From Marinomonas spartinae (GTDB lineage Bacteria; Pseudomonadota; Gammaproteobacteria; Pseudomonadales; Marinomonadaceae), in the NCBI RefSeq assembly GCF_900089775.1, contig NZ_FLOB01000002.1, positions 714,976-778,975 of the forward strand: a stretch of DNA of 64,000 nucleotides, given 5' to 3'. The first letter of the stretch is position 1; each line of letters opens with the position of its first letter. The notes beneath the pieces were generated by a model. That model was given only the letters and a program-made list of their open reading frames with translations. It made no database searches and was not told where the DNA came from. The position numbers were made by a program, and so were the translations under genes. Shown here piece by piece: positions 10,937-19,424 of the stretch.

Positions 10937-12229
10937 TTAGAGACGATCAAAGCGATAAGGGCTTGGATCGATTAATGGCGTCGCGTTAGATACTAAGTCC
11001 GCGGCTAATTCCCCTGCGGCAGGCCCTGTTCCAAAACCATGGCCCGAAAAGCCCGTAGCAACGGTTAATCCGGGGATTTTTTGAACATGATCAATCACGG
11101 GGTTTGAGTCAGGGGTGACGTCAATCACACCCGCCCAAGCTTCTTCTAGCTCGGCTTTTTCGAAAGCAGGCCAAGCGTTGCAAAGATTGTTGAACGCATC
11201 TTGATTAAGGTTGGCATTGAAATTCGGATCCAAGGTGCGGATCTTTTCAAATGGTGACACCTTGTTGGCTCCCCAGCGACGAGCAAGGGCAAGGTCCTTA
11301 ATAAAATGACGACCAAAAGAAATATTCAAAAAGCTACGTTGGGTGCGAAGTTGATCCATATAGCGACGACCAATTAGCAAATGGTCCAGCGTGATGGGCG
11401 CATCAAGCTTGCCGCGCTGGGTGATAATAAAACCACCGTCTTTATGTTTTCTAAAAGAAAAATCAGGACCACCCACAGCGATATCAGTCGGACCTTCCAT
11501 CGGTTTGGTTCTAAACACAGAACAAATCAGCGGCAGTGTCGGCAACGATACACCTAAGTTGCCGAGGAAGCGGCGTGACCAAGCGCCACCCGCAAGCAGT
11601 ACGCGATCACAGCGGATCTCCCCTTTCTCTGTGACGACACCGGAAACTTTTCCTGCGCTCATGGATAAGGTGCGAACGGCACAGTGCTGAATCAAAATTG
11701 CCCCTTTTTTCTGGGCTGCTTTTGCCATAGCAGGCACTGCTATTGAAGGTTCAGCACGACCATCTGATGCGGTGAAAATACCGCCTTCCCAGTGGCCTTG
11801 ACCGCCCGGTACTTTTTGGCTGATTTCTTTAGCGCTTAGTATTTTGGAGCCGAGTTCTAATGACTCAACGGATTTTAGCCAGCTTTCGTGCATAGCAAGT
11901 TGAGCTTGGGTTTTAGCAAGGAACATGATGCCCGCTTGTTTGTAGCCAACATCCTGACCTATACGGTTTGGCATCTCTGACCATAGTCGATCCGCCTCTA
12001 CGGCTAAGGGCACATCATCAAAATGTCGATTGGTTTTACGCACCCAGCCAAGGTTACGGGAAGATTGTTCGCCAGCTATGTGACCTTTCTCCAACAACAC
12101 CACTGGGATATTACGTTCAGCAAGGGTGAGTGCCGCAGTGACACCCACAATGCCACCACCAATGATCACCACACTGGTGCTTTCGGGAAGCTGGTCTTGT
12201 GTTTCAATTGCGTCAAGTGTTTTTGTCAT
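10937..12229 (-). CDS. FAD-dependent amine/amino-acid oxidoreductase (DAO/DadA family), copy 2
   Basis: This 430-residue paralogue of the copy 1 oxidase has the same length and motifs: VVIIGGGIVG near the N-terminus and GFSGHGFGTGPAAG near the C-terminus. It should oxidise an amine or amino acid to an imine using FAD. It sits between the RidA-like gene and the permease on the minus strand. Differences from copy 1 are scattered substitutions, many in the middle third (for example residues 130-170 and 290-340), which may change substrate range or affinity. No membrane segment is seen. Confidence 0.85.
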   Translation of the reverse strand: MTKTLDAIETQDQLPESTSVVIIGGGIVGVTAALTLAERNIPVVLLEKGHIAGEQSSRNLGWVRKTNRHFDDVPLAVEADRLWSEMPNRIGQDVGYKQAGIMFLAKTQAQLAMHESWLKSVESLELGSKILSAKEISQKVPGGQGHWEGGIFTASDGRAEPSIAVPAMAKAAQKKGAILIQHCAVRTLSMSAGKVSGVVTEKGEIRCDRVLLAGGAWSRRFLGNLGVSLPTLPLICSVFRTKPMEGPTDIAVGGPDFSFRKHKDGGFIITQRGKLDAPITLDHLLIGRRYMDQLRTQRSFLNISFGRHFIKDLALARRWGANKVSPFEKIRTLDPNFNANLNQDAFNNLCNAWPAFEKAELEEAWAGVIDVTPDSNPVIDHVQKIPGLTVATGFSGHGFGTGPAAGELAADLVSNATPLIDPSPYRFDRL

Positions 12230-12290
12230 AGCACATTTCCGGATGGTGTAAAGAGAGCATTTGCAGAGGACAAGTAATGCAAACGTTCTG

Positions 12291-12710
12291 TTAAGCTAAT
12301 TTGATTTCTTGAACGTCTGCTTTAGCTGCACCACGGTACGCGGTGACTTCTAGTTCCACTTTGTAGACGGTGGAACCTAGCGGCGGGCAAGTCACGGTTG
12401 TGGCTGGATTAACGCCTTTAAACTGGGTACCAATAAACTCCATAACAGCGTTTGTGTCTTCTGGGTTTTGGATAAATACACGGGACATCACTACGTCCCC
12501 AAGAGAGGCATCTACGGTCGCTAATGCGCGTTCGATATTGGCGAAGACTTGTTTTGTCTGCTCAATCACGTCTTCTGGTATTTCTTGAGTGACTGGGTTT
12601 CGACCCGCTGTGTTAGAGACAAAGATCCAGTTATCTACTTCTACTAAGCGAGAGTAGCTGGCGATTTCTTCAAATTTAGAACCCGTTTTTACTTTTACAA
12701 TGGTGCTCAT
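12291..12710 (-). CDS. RidA (YjgF/UK114) family protein, copy 2
   Basis: The 139-residue Rid-superfamily protein begins MSTIVKVKTG, which confirms the start used for copy 1. Like copy 1 it has Thr at the position of RidA Arg105 (NPATTVTCPPLG), so it belongs to an arginine-less Rid group and may not be a general enamine deaminase. It lies 103 bases after the cyclodeaminase-like gene and 61 bases before the oxidase. It probably acts on the intermediate made by these partners. Confidence 0.85.
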   Translation of the reverse strand: MSTIVKVKTGSKFEEIASYSRLVEVDNWIFVSNTAGRNPVTQEIPEDVIEQTKQVFANIERALATVDASLGDVVMSRVFIQNPEDTNAVMEFIGTQFKGVNPATTVTCPPLGSTVYKVELEVTAYRGAAKADVQEIKLA

Positions 12711-12757
12711 TTATGTTCTCAAATCTTTTATCAAGTTAGTAACGAGATGCACGATAA

Positions 12758-12786
12758 GCGAGCGCACATTAGGAAAAGGCGCTCGC
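12758..12786 (-). other. Intercistronic hairpin
   Basis: A perfect 8-bp GC-rich inverted repeat, GCGAGCGC and GCGCTCGC with a 13-base loop, lies between the cyclodeaminase-like and RidA genes. It has no following T-run on the coding strand. Copy 1 has an unrelated hairpin at the same place, which hints at differential expression or mRNA processing. Confidence 0.45.
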
Positions 12787-12813
12787 GTCGTTGCTATTGG
12801 CGAATGGTTGCTG

Positions 12814-13953
12814 TTAGCGAAGTGCTGGTGTGTCCCAAAGGTTGAGTTTGACACCGATGTTTTTCTCGACAGCGTTGCGGTAAACCACTGTTGCCCATGC
12901 CACATCTTCTACGGGCATACCGCCCACTGACATGATGATGATTTCTTCATCGTTTAGACGGCCGGGAGCTTCTCCAGCGGTGATTTTGCCGATGTCTTCC
13001 AACTCTTCTAGAGTCAGCTTGCCTTCCTCAATCATGTCCATGAAGCGAACACCAGGGAGAGGAATATAGTTGTGGGCAGGTTTTGGAACTTCGTGATACC
13101 ACGCTTGGTACAAGCCAGTGTTGTCCAAGACTTTACGTACATCTTTCTGTTCCATGGCATCGTCTAAGCTGCAGTAAGCTGGCATGGCAAGAAAAGTACC
13201 TGGTTTCACCCATTCGCGCTTAACGATCGGGTAAGTTGATGGGTCACCTGTTTCACCTGAATTACAATAAGTGACGATATCAGAACCACGTACTACGTCT
13301 TCTAGGGTATCGACCACTTGAATATTCGTGACTTGTGGATAATTCTCGTTTGTCCATTTCACAAACTCATCCAAACTTTTTTGACCGCGACCTTTTACCT
13401 TAATGGTATCGATCTCTGGGCAAGCGGCGATAAAGGCTGCAACTGCGGTTCTGCCCATGACGCCGGGGCCTAGTAAGCCAATGACTTTGGAGTCTTTACG
13501 TGCAAGATGGCGAGCACCAACACCCGGAACTGCGCCCGTACGATAAGCCGATAGTAGGTTAGCTGACATGTAAGCCATCGGTGCACCCGTATCGATGTCA
13601 TTCAAAATAAACATCAAGATAGAGCGTGGTAGACCTTTTTCACGGTTGGCAATGTTGGAGCCATACCATTTTACTCCGCAGGTTTGAAAGCTACCGCCAA
13701 GGTAAGCTGGCATCGCCATTAAACGGCGGTCGGCAGTGGGCTTTGGCATAGTCGGAAAAGGGGACTCGTCGGGGAAAGTGATCATAGCACCATGAGAGTC
13801 GCTATTGGGTCCTGCCATACGATAGTCGCCTTTGTAAAGCAGAGTGAACATCTCTTCCATGGTATCAACACAACTTGGCATATCCGTGACACCAGCTTTA
13901 ATCATGTCTTCTTCTGACAGGTAAATAAAATCAATTTTAGTATCTTCAGACAT
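12814..13953 (-). CDS. Ornithine cyclodeaminase/mu-crystallin family protein, copy 2
   Basis: The 379-residue paralogue of the copy 1 protein has identical length and keeps GPGVMG, CGVKWYGS and SAYRTGA. It is the first gene of the operon that continues with RidA, FAD oxidase and permease, divergent from an AraC regulator. A conserved 48-bp element lies upstream at 13995-14042. The family fold binds NAD(P) and reduces or cyclises imines and amino acids; here it presumably works on the oxidase product. A label of tyramine oxidase subunit B is possible from database usage but is not demonstrable here. Confidence 0.85.
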   Translation of the reverse strand: MSEDTKIDFIYLSEEDMIKAGVTDMPSCVDTMEEMFTLLYKGDYRMAGPNSDSHGAMITFPDESPFPTMPKPTADRRLMAMPAYLGGSFQTCGVKWYGSNIANREKGLPRSILMFILNDIDTGAPMAYMSANLLSAYRTGAVPGVGARHLARKDSKVIGLLGPGVMGRTAVAAFIAACPEIDTIKVKGRGQKSLDEFVKWTNENYPQVTNIQVVDTLEDVVRGSDIVTYCNSGETGDPSTYPIVKREWVKPGTFLAMPAYCSLDDAMEQKDVRKVLDNTGLYQAWYHEVPKPAHNYIPLPGVRFMDMIEEGKLTLEELEDIGKITAGEAPGRLNDEEIIIMSVGGMPVEDVAWATVVYRNAVEKNIGVKLNLWDTPALR

Positions 13954-13994
13954 AGCAACACCTATTTTTGTAGCGTGGTTTTTGAAACGATTTA

Positions 13995-14042
13995 TTTGAT
14001 CCTAGTCAGGTTTTTGTGTGGTGTATTGAATTTTTGCGACAT
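13995..14042 (-). promoter_or_regulatory. 48-bp upstream element of module copy 2
   Basis: The minus-strand sequence matches 98-145 with two conserved blocks, ATGTCGCAAAAATTCAATAC and GACTAGGATCAAA. It lies 42-89 bases before the copy 2 start codon and about 70 bases before the divergent AraC gene. This is the expected place for an activator site controlling the operon and possibly the regulator itself. Confidence 0.55.
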
Positions 14043-14111
14043 AGATAAAAATAGTTTCCTAGCCATGTTTTGGCATTTGGTTTGCAACATAACAGTAAAG
14101 AGTTCTCATTA

Positions 14112-14957
14112 ATGGGTTACGTTATGTCAAAACATGCGCTGGTAAATCGTCTTGCGGAAATACGCTCTAAGCAGCCTTGGCTGGTAATGAGTGCAGCGAA
14201 AAATTTCTATTTGTCTAGATCGGATAATCCGGCCATTTCCCATTACTATAGTTTTGAGGCGAATGGCTCTAACGAACAGGCATTCGCTATTCCAGATGGC
14301 TGCGTGGACATCTTATTTGATTGCGATAGCAACCAGCCAACAGCGGAAGTGTTTGGGACGCCGATGGCAGCGATTGATATCGAATTGAAGAGCCATCATC
14401 GCTATTTCGGTGTGCGTTTTGCGTTTGGTATCGTGCCTGATTTTTTGCGGGTGTCCGCTGAAGAGTTAGTCGAGCATCATTATCAATTTATTGAGGTGAT
14501 TCCTGAATCAAATCAAGTATTTGAGAGTATTGTTAAGCAAGAAAATTTCACTGATCAAGTGGCGCTTTTTAAGCAGTTTTATAATGGTCAAGAAACGCGA
14601 CAACACTCTTCTTTAACGGCGCAAGTGGTGAAGACGATTAGTGAAACCAGAGGTAGTGTTAGAGTGGAGGAATTGGAGGATTTAACGGGCTTCTCGACAC
14701 GCACGATACAACGTCAATTTAAGGCGGATTTAGGCATGTCACCAAAAGCCTTTAGCCGTATTATTCGCTGCCAATCTGCCGTGTATAATATCAATCACAA
14801 TGATCAAGTCGCCTTTTCAGAACTTGCTTGTGATCTTGGGTTTAGTGATCAACCACACTTCCTTAGGGAGTTCAAAAAGCTGGTTAATACCACGCCAATG
14901 GTTTACCAAAGCCGTGTCAAAGAGCAAAGCTATCTTGACCGTATTCGATACGTTTGA
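14112..14957 (+). CDS. AraC family transcriptional regulator
   Basis: The regulator has about 281 residues. The N-terminal part carries the DUF6597-type pattern (IPDGCVDILFDCD, then FGVRFAFG) common in AraC proteins of amino-acid metabolism. The C-terminal AraC DNA-binding domain (about residues 185-275) contains two helix-turn-helices, the second with LACDLGFSDQPHFLREFKK. It is divergent from the copy 2 operon and is the obvious candidate to bind the 48-bp elements at 13995-14042 and 98-145. ATG 14112 was chosen because AAAGAG precedes it at a suitable distance; TTG 14070 is unlikely. Confidence 0.85.
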   Translation: MGYVMSKHALVNRLAEIRSKQPWLVMSAAKNFYLSRSDNPAISHYYSFEANGSNEQAFAIPDGCVDILFDCDSNQPTAEVFGTPMAAIDIELKSHHRYFGVRFAFGIVPDFLRVSAEELVEHHYQFIEVIPESNQVFESIVKQENFTDQVALFKQFYNGQETRQHSSLTAQVVKTISETRGSVRVEELEDLTGFSTRTIQRQFKADLGMSPKAFSRIIRCQSAVYNINHNDQVAFSELACDLGFSDQPHFLREFKKLVNTTPMVYQSRVKEQSYLDRIRYV

Positions 14958-15085
14958 TTTAAAACGGTGCTTACTAAAATGAATTTTGCTCTTTTGTAGT
15001 GCATTCAATGGCTTCCTTAGGGCTAAAGAAACCACGCCATTCGCCATAATGGCCTAGCGTCTATGGGAGAAAGACGCTTTGTTCG

Positions 15086-16246
15086 TTAGTTCGCTGATTG
15101 GTTGGAACCAGGACGTTTTAATACTTTAAAGGCGAGGAACTGGTTAGTTTCATGCTTATTAAAATTATTATCCGCTTCAATAATCAGTACTTCCTGACCG
15201 GCTTTCGTTTTGCCGATGGTAATGCCTTCTAGGTTATCTGGCTTGATCCCTAGAGCACGAATGTTGAGCACTAGGGTTTTGCGAACAGGGACAATGCGTT
15301 GTTTAGTGTGGATTAAAGAGGCAATGTTAGACACATCGGTGGCGCCGCTAATGTCCACCAAAAACAGCTTGGCATAATTGCCGACGCCCTCAGCCCAGCC
15401 GCGCTCTAGCGCTAGGTAATGGGTGTTGTCTAGAGCATAAATTTCCGATACACCATTATCATTTCCCCCTTTGGCTGTTGCTGCCGCTTGAGGAATAGGG
15501 CTGACAGGATAAACATACTCCGCTTTAGGTTTGCCTGTTTGAGCATTGTAACGAATAATTCGAGCGAGACTGCCATGCAATAGACTGGAAATTGGACCAT
15601 CTTGGTAGAGAGCGGTTTCCATGCCTATTAGAATGTCACCGTCGGGCAAGACGGTGGAGCCTTCAAAAGCGAGATTGTCTCGAATACCAGATTTATGATT
15701 CTTGGTTGGCGCAAAGCCTTTAGGTAGAGTAAATTCCCTTATAAAGTGGCCATTCATATCGGCGATGCGAACAAAAGGGGGAATCTCATGGCTACCCCAG
15801 CCTTCACTTGTCCAAAGGACTTTACCATTGAATACTCGGATGGATTCAGAGTCAGCCATCATTTTGCCAAATGGTTTGCCTTGTTTAGTAAGGAGCGTGG
15901 TGGATTTGAGAATATGCACCGCTTTAAGACTCTCTTTGGTGAAATCCAGACTCAGGGTGTAAAAACGAGTGGGCCCCTTTTCTGACCTATCATCGGAAAT
16001 GGCAATATAATGGCCCGTATTGGGATCATAGTCGATCCCAGAGAGCCCACCGACTTCTACATTCTGAAAAAACGTGTTAGTTGGTACATCCACTTCACCA
16101 AAATAAGACAGCTCAAACCCATTTGAGCATTCTCCAAAGGGACAAGGCGTGTTGATTTTAGCGCCTATTTCAAGTGCTTGGGCCATCATAGCGGAGCTAA
16201 GTAGTAGTCCGAAAAATACGGTGTGGAATAATTGCTTTTTCATCAT
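15086..16246 (-). CDS. Exported phytase-like esterase (PF13449-type beta-propeller)
   Basis: The protein of about 386 residues has a signal peptide (MKKQLFHTVFFGLLLSSAMM, cleavage after AQA). The mature part has the esterase-like activity of phytase pattern: GLSGIDYDPNTGHYIAISDD near the N-terminus and DNLEGITIG near the C-terminus, typical of a calcium-binding beta-propeller with conserved Asp and Glu. It is probably periplasmic and may hydrolyse phosphate or carboxylate esters. The start at 16246 follows TAGAGA; an upstream ATG at 16276 would spoil the signal peptide. It is alone on its strand next to a putative outer-membrane protein gene. Confidence 0.75.
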   Translation of the reverse strand: MMKKQLFHTVFFGLLLSSAMMAQALEIGAKINTPCPFGECSNGFELSYFGEVDVPTNTFFQNVEVGGLSGIDYDPNTGHYIAISDDRSEKGPTRFYTLSLDFTKESLKAVHILKSTTLLTKQGKPFGKMMADSESIRVFNGKVLWTSEGWGSHEIPPFVRIADMNGHFIREFTLPKGFAPTKNHKSGIRDNLAFEGSTVLPDGDILIGMETALYQDGPISSLLHGSLARIIRYNAQTGKPKAEYVYPVSPIPQAAATAKGGNDNGVSEIYALDNTHYLALERGWAEGVGNYAKLFLVDISGATDVSNIASLIHTKQRIVPVRKTLVLNIRALGIKPDNLEGITIGKTKAGQEVLIIEADNNFNKHETNQFLAFKVLKRPGSNQSAN

Positions 16247-16361
16247 TAAATCTCTACCAGTGAAAGAGAAGCTCAAGGAAACCCTAATGCATTCTAATCA
16301 CTTGTTTTGTCAAATTTATGACCAGCATTGTATGGTAAGAGAAAGATGCAAGAGTCACGTG

Positions 16362-17138
16362 TTAAAAAGACAGTAATAAGCCGACTCCCCATTCAGTCGA
16401 GTTATTGTCAGGCTCTACGTATACTTTTCCACCGCTTCGTCCCGTGTCTGATTGCTTTACATTCCAATATTTGTAAAAAGGCTGAATTGTTACGGCGGTT
16501 ATACTGGAAAGGGCTCGCGTAAAATCGACACTCATTCTGTAACCAGACCCGCGATTTTGTTTGAGGTGAAGATCGTTATTACCTGGAACAGAACTTAAAT
16601 AGGTATGATTTCTACCAGCGATAAAATAATCGTATTCCAATCTAGCACCAAGACGCCAACTACCATTTAAGGTGCCATTTTGAATCTCAATACCCAGTGG
16701 GCTGTACCAGTAAACCTGTTCCCGTTCATAACCAACACGATTGGTTGTCGTGATCATGTCTTTGGAGTTATCGTTTAAATTACGATAGCCCAAACCAATG
16801 TAAGGGGTGACTCTGTAACCAGACTGAAGATATAGGTCTCGGCCCAACATGCCTCGCACTTCTAATATACTGTCTGGTATGTTGGTCAACTTTCCGCTAC
16901 CGTCGTAATCCATATCACCTTCTGAATACATTAGGTCTAGCAAAATAGCCTGGCCATTGTTATGCAGAGAAAGCTGACCCTTCAAGCCCGTCATCATCCC
17001 TTTTTCGGTCATGACACTTGGCTCTTTATAAGTGATGGATGAGGCATAAATACCGAGTTTCACAGAGTGGTTAGCACTCGCAGCAAATGTACAAGAACTC
17101 ACTCCCAAAAACATTAAAGCAACAACTTTCGTACCCAT
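16362..17138 (-). CDS. Putative outer-membrane beta-barrel protein
   Basis: The protein has about 258 residues with a signal peptide (MGTKVVALMFLGVSSCTF, then AASA). The mature chain shows alternating hydrophobic strands, many Tyr and Gly residues and a terminal Phe (VGLLLSF), the usual C-terminal signal for outer-membrane insertion. This suggests an 8-12 stranded barrel. No specific family was recognised. The start at 17138 is chosen for the signal peptide; an in-frame ATG at 17243 is too far upstream. It lies upstream of the phytase-like gene on the same strand, 115 bases away. Confidence 0.65.
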   Translation of the reverse strand: MGTKVVALMFLGVSSCTFAASANHSVKLGIYASSITYKEPSVMTEKGMMTGLKGQLSLHNNGQAILLDLMYSEGDMDYDGSGKLTNIPDSILEVRGMLGRDLYLQSGYRVTPYIGLGYRNLNDNSKDMITTTNRVGYEREQVYWYSPLGIEIQNGTLNGSWRLGARLEYDYFIAGRNHTYLSSVPGNNDLHLKQNRGSGYRMSVDFTRALSSITAVTIQPFYKYWNVKQSDTGRSGGKVYVEPDNNSTEWGVGLLLSF

Positions 17139-17485
17139 GGCGTACTCTACTTTTGTGATTGTCTGTCCATCATATAAGAAACGGTTAGAGAGAACTATCG
17201 GCAAATTTATACTGGTTATAACTGGCAGGATACAGTCCATCATGAGATGTAGGCATTTTGTTTTGGCTTGTCATAGGATTAATTTAGATATGATAGGACA
17301 AATACATTAAAAAGCGGATATTACTATCTAATGGTCTTTCGTATTGATCGATAAAACGGTCTCTTCTAATCGAGAGTGAAGGTTACGTTTTATAAGAGAT
17401 CTTTTTGCTGTTTTAGTGGTCAGCTACAAGGCTCTGTGATGACGGTGCTTGTTTGTTTGCGATGGAGAAGCATCAAGTAAAGCAA

Positions 17486-17517
17486 AAGGTGGTGATCGTG
17501 CATGCTATCACCACCTT
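17486..17517 (-). terminator. Terminator of the nirB-nirD-narK operon
   Basis: A perfect 11-bp stem, AAGGTGGTGAT paired with ATCACCACCTT, with a 10-base loop lies 7 bases after the nitrate transporter stop codon. On the minus strand it runs into TTTTGCTTTA. Confidence 0.75.
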
Positions 17518-17524
17518 GCTGTTG

Positions 17525-18991
17525 TTAAGAGACGTTAATCATAGTGACGGTACCATCCGCATTAATTTCAGCAATTTCTCCCTGTGGCTCTTCTAGAAAA
17601 AACAATGTCAGAAATCCGATGACGGCGGTTGCAGCAATCACGTAGAAGAAGGTTTGATAACTTACGAAGGAGAGTATTGTTAAATATACAACGGATCCGA
17701 CGTTACCATAAGCTCCTGTCATCCCTGCTATTTGCCCTGTCATACGACGTTTGATTAGTGGTACGGTCGCAAAGACCGCTCCTTCACCGGCTTGTACGAA
17801 GAAAGAGCAAGCCATAACGGCTGTAACGGCGAGGCCGATAGGCCATGAGCTGTTGACTTGAGCCATTAATAAATACCCTAATGATAGGCCAGCAGTCAGA
17901 GCGATTAAGGTCGTTTTCCGGCCAAACTTGTCAGAGAGTATGCCGCCGCCAGGACGCGACATTAAATTCATAAAGGCATAGGAAGAGGCTACCATGCCAG
18001 CCATGACTGGGGTTAAGGTAAAGGTATCGGAGAAGAACAATGGCAACATAGAGACCACGGCGAGTTCAGAACCAAATGTGGCAAAATACAAGCCATTGAG
18101 CACCGCTACTTGCTTAAATTTATATTGGTGGATTGGCTCAACAGGTGTAGTGAAAATATTTTTATTAACCTGCCAAACCTGCTTCACTTCCAGTAGATAG
18201 ATAGCAATAAGTACAGCATCAATGACATAAACAACATCTTGCTCAATCATGTTGATACCACTTGGTGATAGCTTCCACGCTAATAAGGCCAGTACCGCGT
18301 ACATGGGAATTTTCATAATCAACAGAAAGATGAAGTCGCCTTTGGACGTGACTTCCATGGCCGATAAATGTTTAGGTCGAAAATAGGTTGAGTCTTTGGG
18401 TGTGTCTGCCACGTTTAGATAAAACACAATAGAGAATAGTAAACTCATCAGACCTGTTAGTGCGGTTGCATAACGCCAACCATTTTCACCACCAAAAACA
18501 ATCGCCAGTGTAGGTAAAGAGAAAGCCGCAGCGGCTGAACCAAAGTTTCCCCAGCCACCATAAATACCCTCTGCTGTGCCCAGTTGGTTATGGGGAAACC
18601 ATTCAGAGATCAGTCGAATACCAATAACAAAACCCGCGCCAATAAAGCCTAATAAAAAGCGTGCAATGGCGGCTTGTAAAAAGGTATCGGCGAACGCAAA
18701 CATAAAACAAGGTATTGAGCAGAGAGCTAAGAGCGCCGAATAGACTAAACGTGGCCCAAACCGATCCGTTAACATGCCAATGAAAACACGTGCTGGGATG
18801 GTGAGCGCAACGTTAAGAATGAGCAGCGTTTTTATTTCTTGATTGGACAGTCCAAGGGTGCTTTTGACCATCTCTAGCATAGGGGCAAAGTTGAACCACA
18901 CCACAAAGGTGATGAAGAAAGCCATCCAACTTAAATGGAGAATTTTCATTTTTCCGGTAAAACTGAACAGTGAGAATTTAGAGTGTTCCAT
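17525..18991 (-). CDS. narK: Nitrate/nitrite transporter (MFS, NarK/NasA type)
   Basis: The 488-residue major facilitator protein has about 12-14 transmembrane segments. Arginines expected to bind the anion lie in helix 2 (IPARVFIGMLTDRFGPR) and helix 8 (NLMSRPGGGILSDKFGRK). The segment AEGIYGGWGNFGSAAAAF is typical of nitrate porters. It is last in the minus-strand operon nirB-nirD-transporter, so it most likely imports nitrate (or exchanges nitrite) for assimilation. A long cytoplasmic loop near residues 195-220 and a short acidic C-terminal tail are present. Confidence 0.88.
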   Translation of the reverse strand: MEHSKFSLFSFTGKMKILHLSWMAFFITFVVWFNFAPMLEMVKSTLGLSNQEIKTLLILNVALTIPARVFIGMLTDRFGPRLVYSALLALCSIPCFMFAFADTFLQAAIARFLLGFIGAGFVIGIRLISEWFPHNQLGTAEGIYGGWGNFGSAAAAFSLPTLAIVFGGENGWRYATALTGLMSLLFSIVFYLNVADTPKDSTYFRPKHLSAMEVTSKGDFIFLLIMKIPMYAVLALLAWKLSPSGINMIEQDVVYVIDAVLIAIYLLEVKQVWQVNKNIFTTPVEPIHQYKFKQVAVLNGLYFATFGSELAVVSMLPLFFSDTFTLTPVMAGMVASSYAFMNLMSRPGGGILSDKFGRKTTLIALTAGLSLGYLLMAQVNSSWPIGLAVTAVMACSFFVQAGEGAVFATVPLIKRRMTGQIAGMTGAYGNVGSVVYLTILSFVSYQTFFYVIAATAVIGFLTLFFLEEPQGEIAEINADGTVTMINVS

Positions 18992-19057
18992 ACTGTGTTC
19001 CTATCCTTTATCAAAGATCATGAGTGATGACATGTTCTGATGGGGTATTTGGCGTCA

Positions 19058-19390
19058 TTATTGATGTATTTGAACTAGGCCGCTGTTTTGTCGAACCTTG
19101 TACACGTTAATGTGCACACTAGGATCCTCAAGGCAGGTACCTGTTTGCAGATCAAAATGCTGTTTATACAGAGGTGAGGCGACACATAGTCGGTCACCAA
19201 TCGAGCCAATAATGCCTCGGGATAACACGTTCGCTTTGCCTATGGGGTCATAGTTAGATATGGCATATAAGGCATCCGTTCTTTTGTGGAAAAAAATAGC
19301 GACTTGTTTCTCTCCCACTTTCGCGCAAACGCCAGTGTTGGGGGCAATGTCTATGATGTTGCAAATGGTTAGCCAGTTATTCATGACCAT
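19058..19390 (-). CDS. nirD: Nitrite reductase (NADH) small subunit
   Basis: The 110-residue protein belongs to the NirD family, which has a Rieske-like fold but lacks the iron-sulfur ligands; no CxH...CxxH pair is visible here either. It partners NirB in cytoplasmic assimilatory reduction of nitrite to ammonium. It lies 34 bases after nirB and 66 bases before the transporter gene, all in one operon. Confidence 0.88.
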   Translation of the reverse strand: MVMNNWLTICNIIDIAPNTGVCAKVGEKQVAIFFHKRTDALYAISNYDPIGKANVLSRGIIGSIGDRLCVASPLYKQHFDLQTGTCLEDPSVHINVYKVRQNSGLVQIHQ

Positions 19391-19424
19391 TCCTCATTTT
19401 ATATAGAGTTAATTAGCAGAATGA

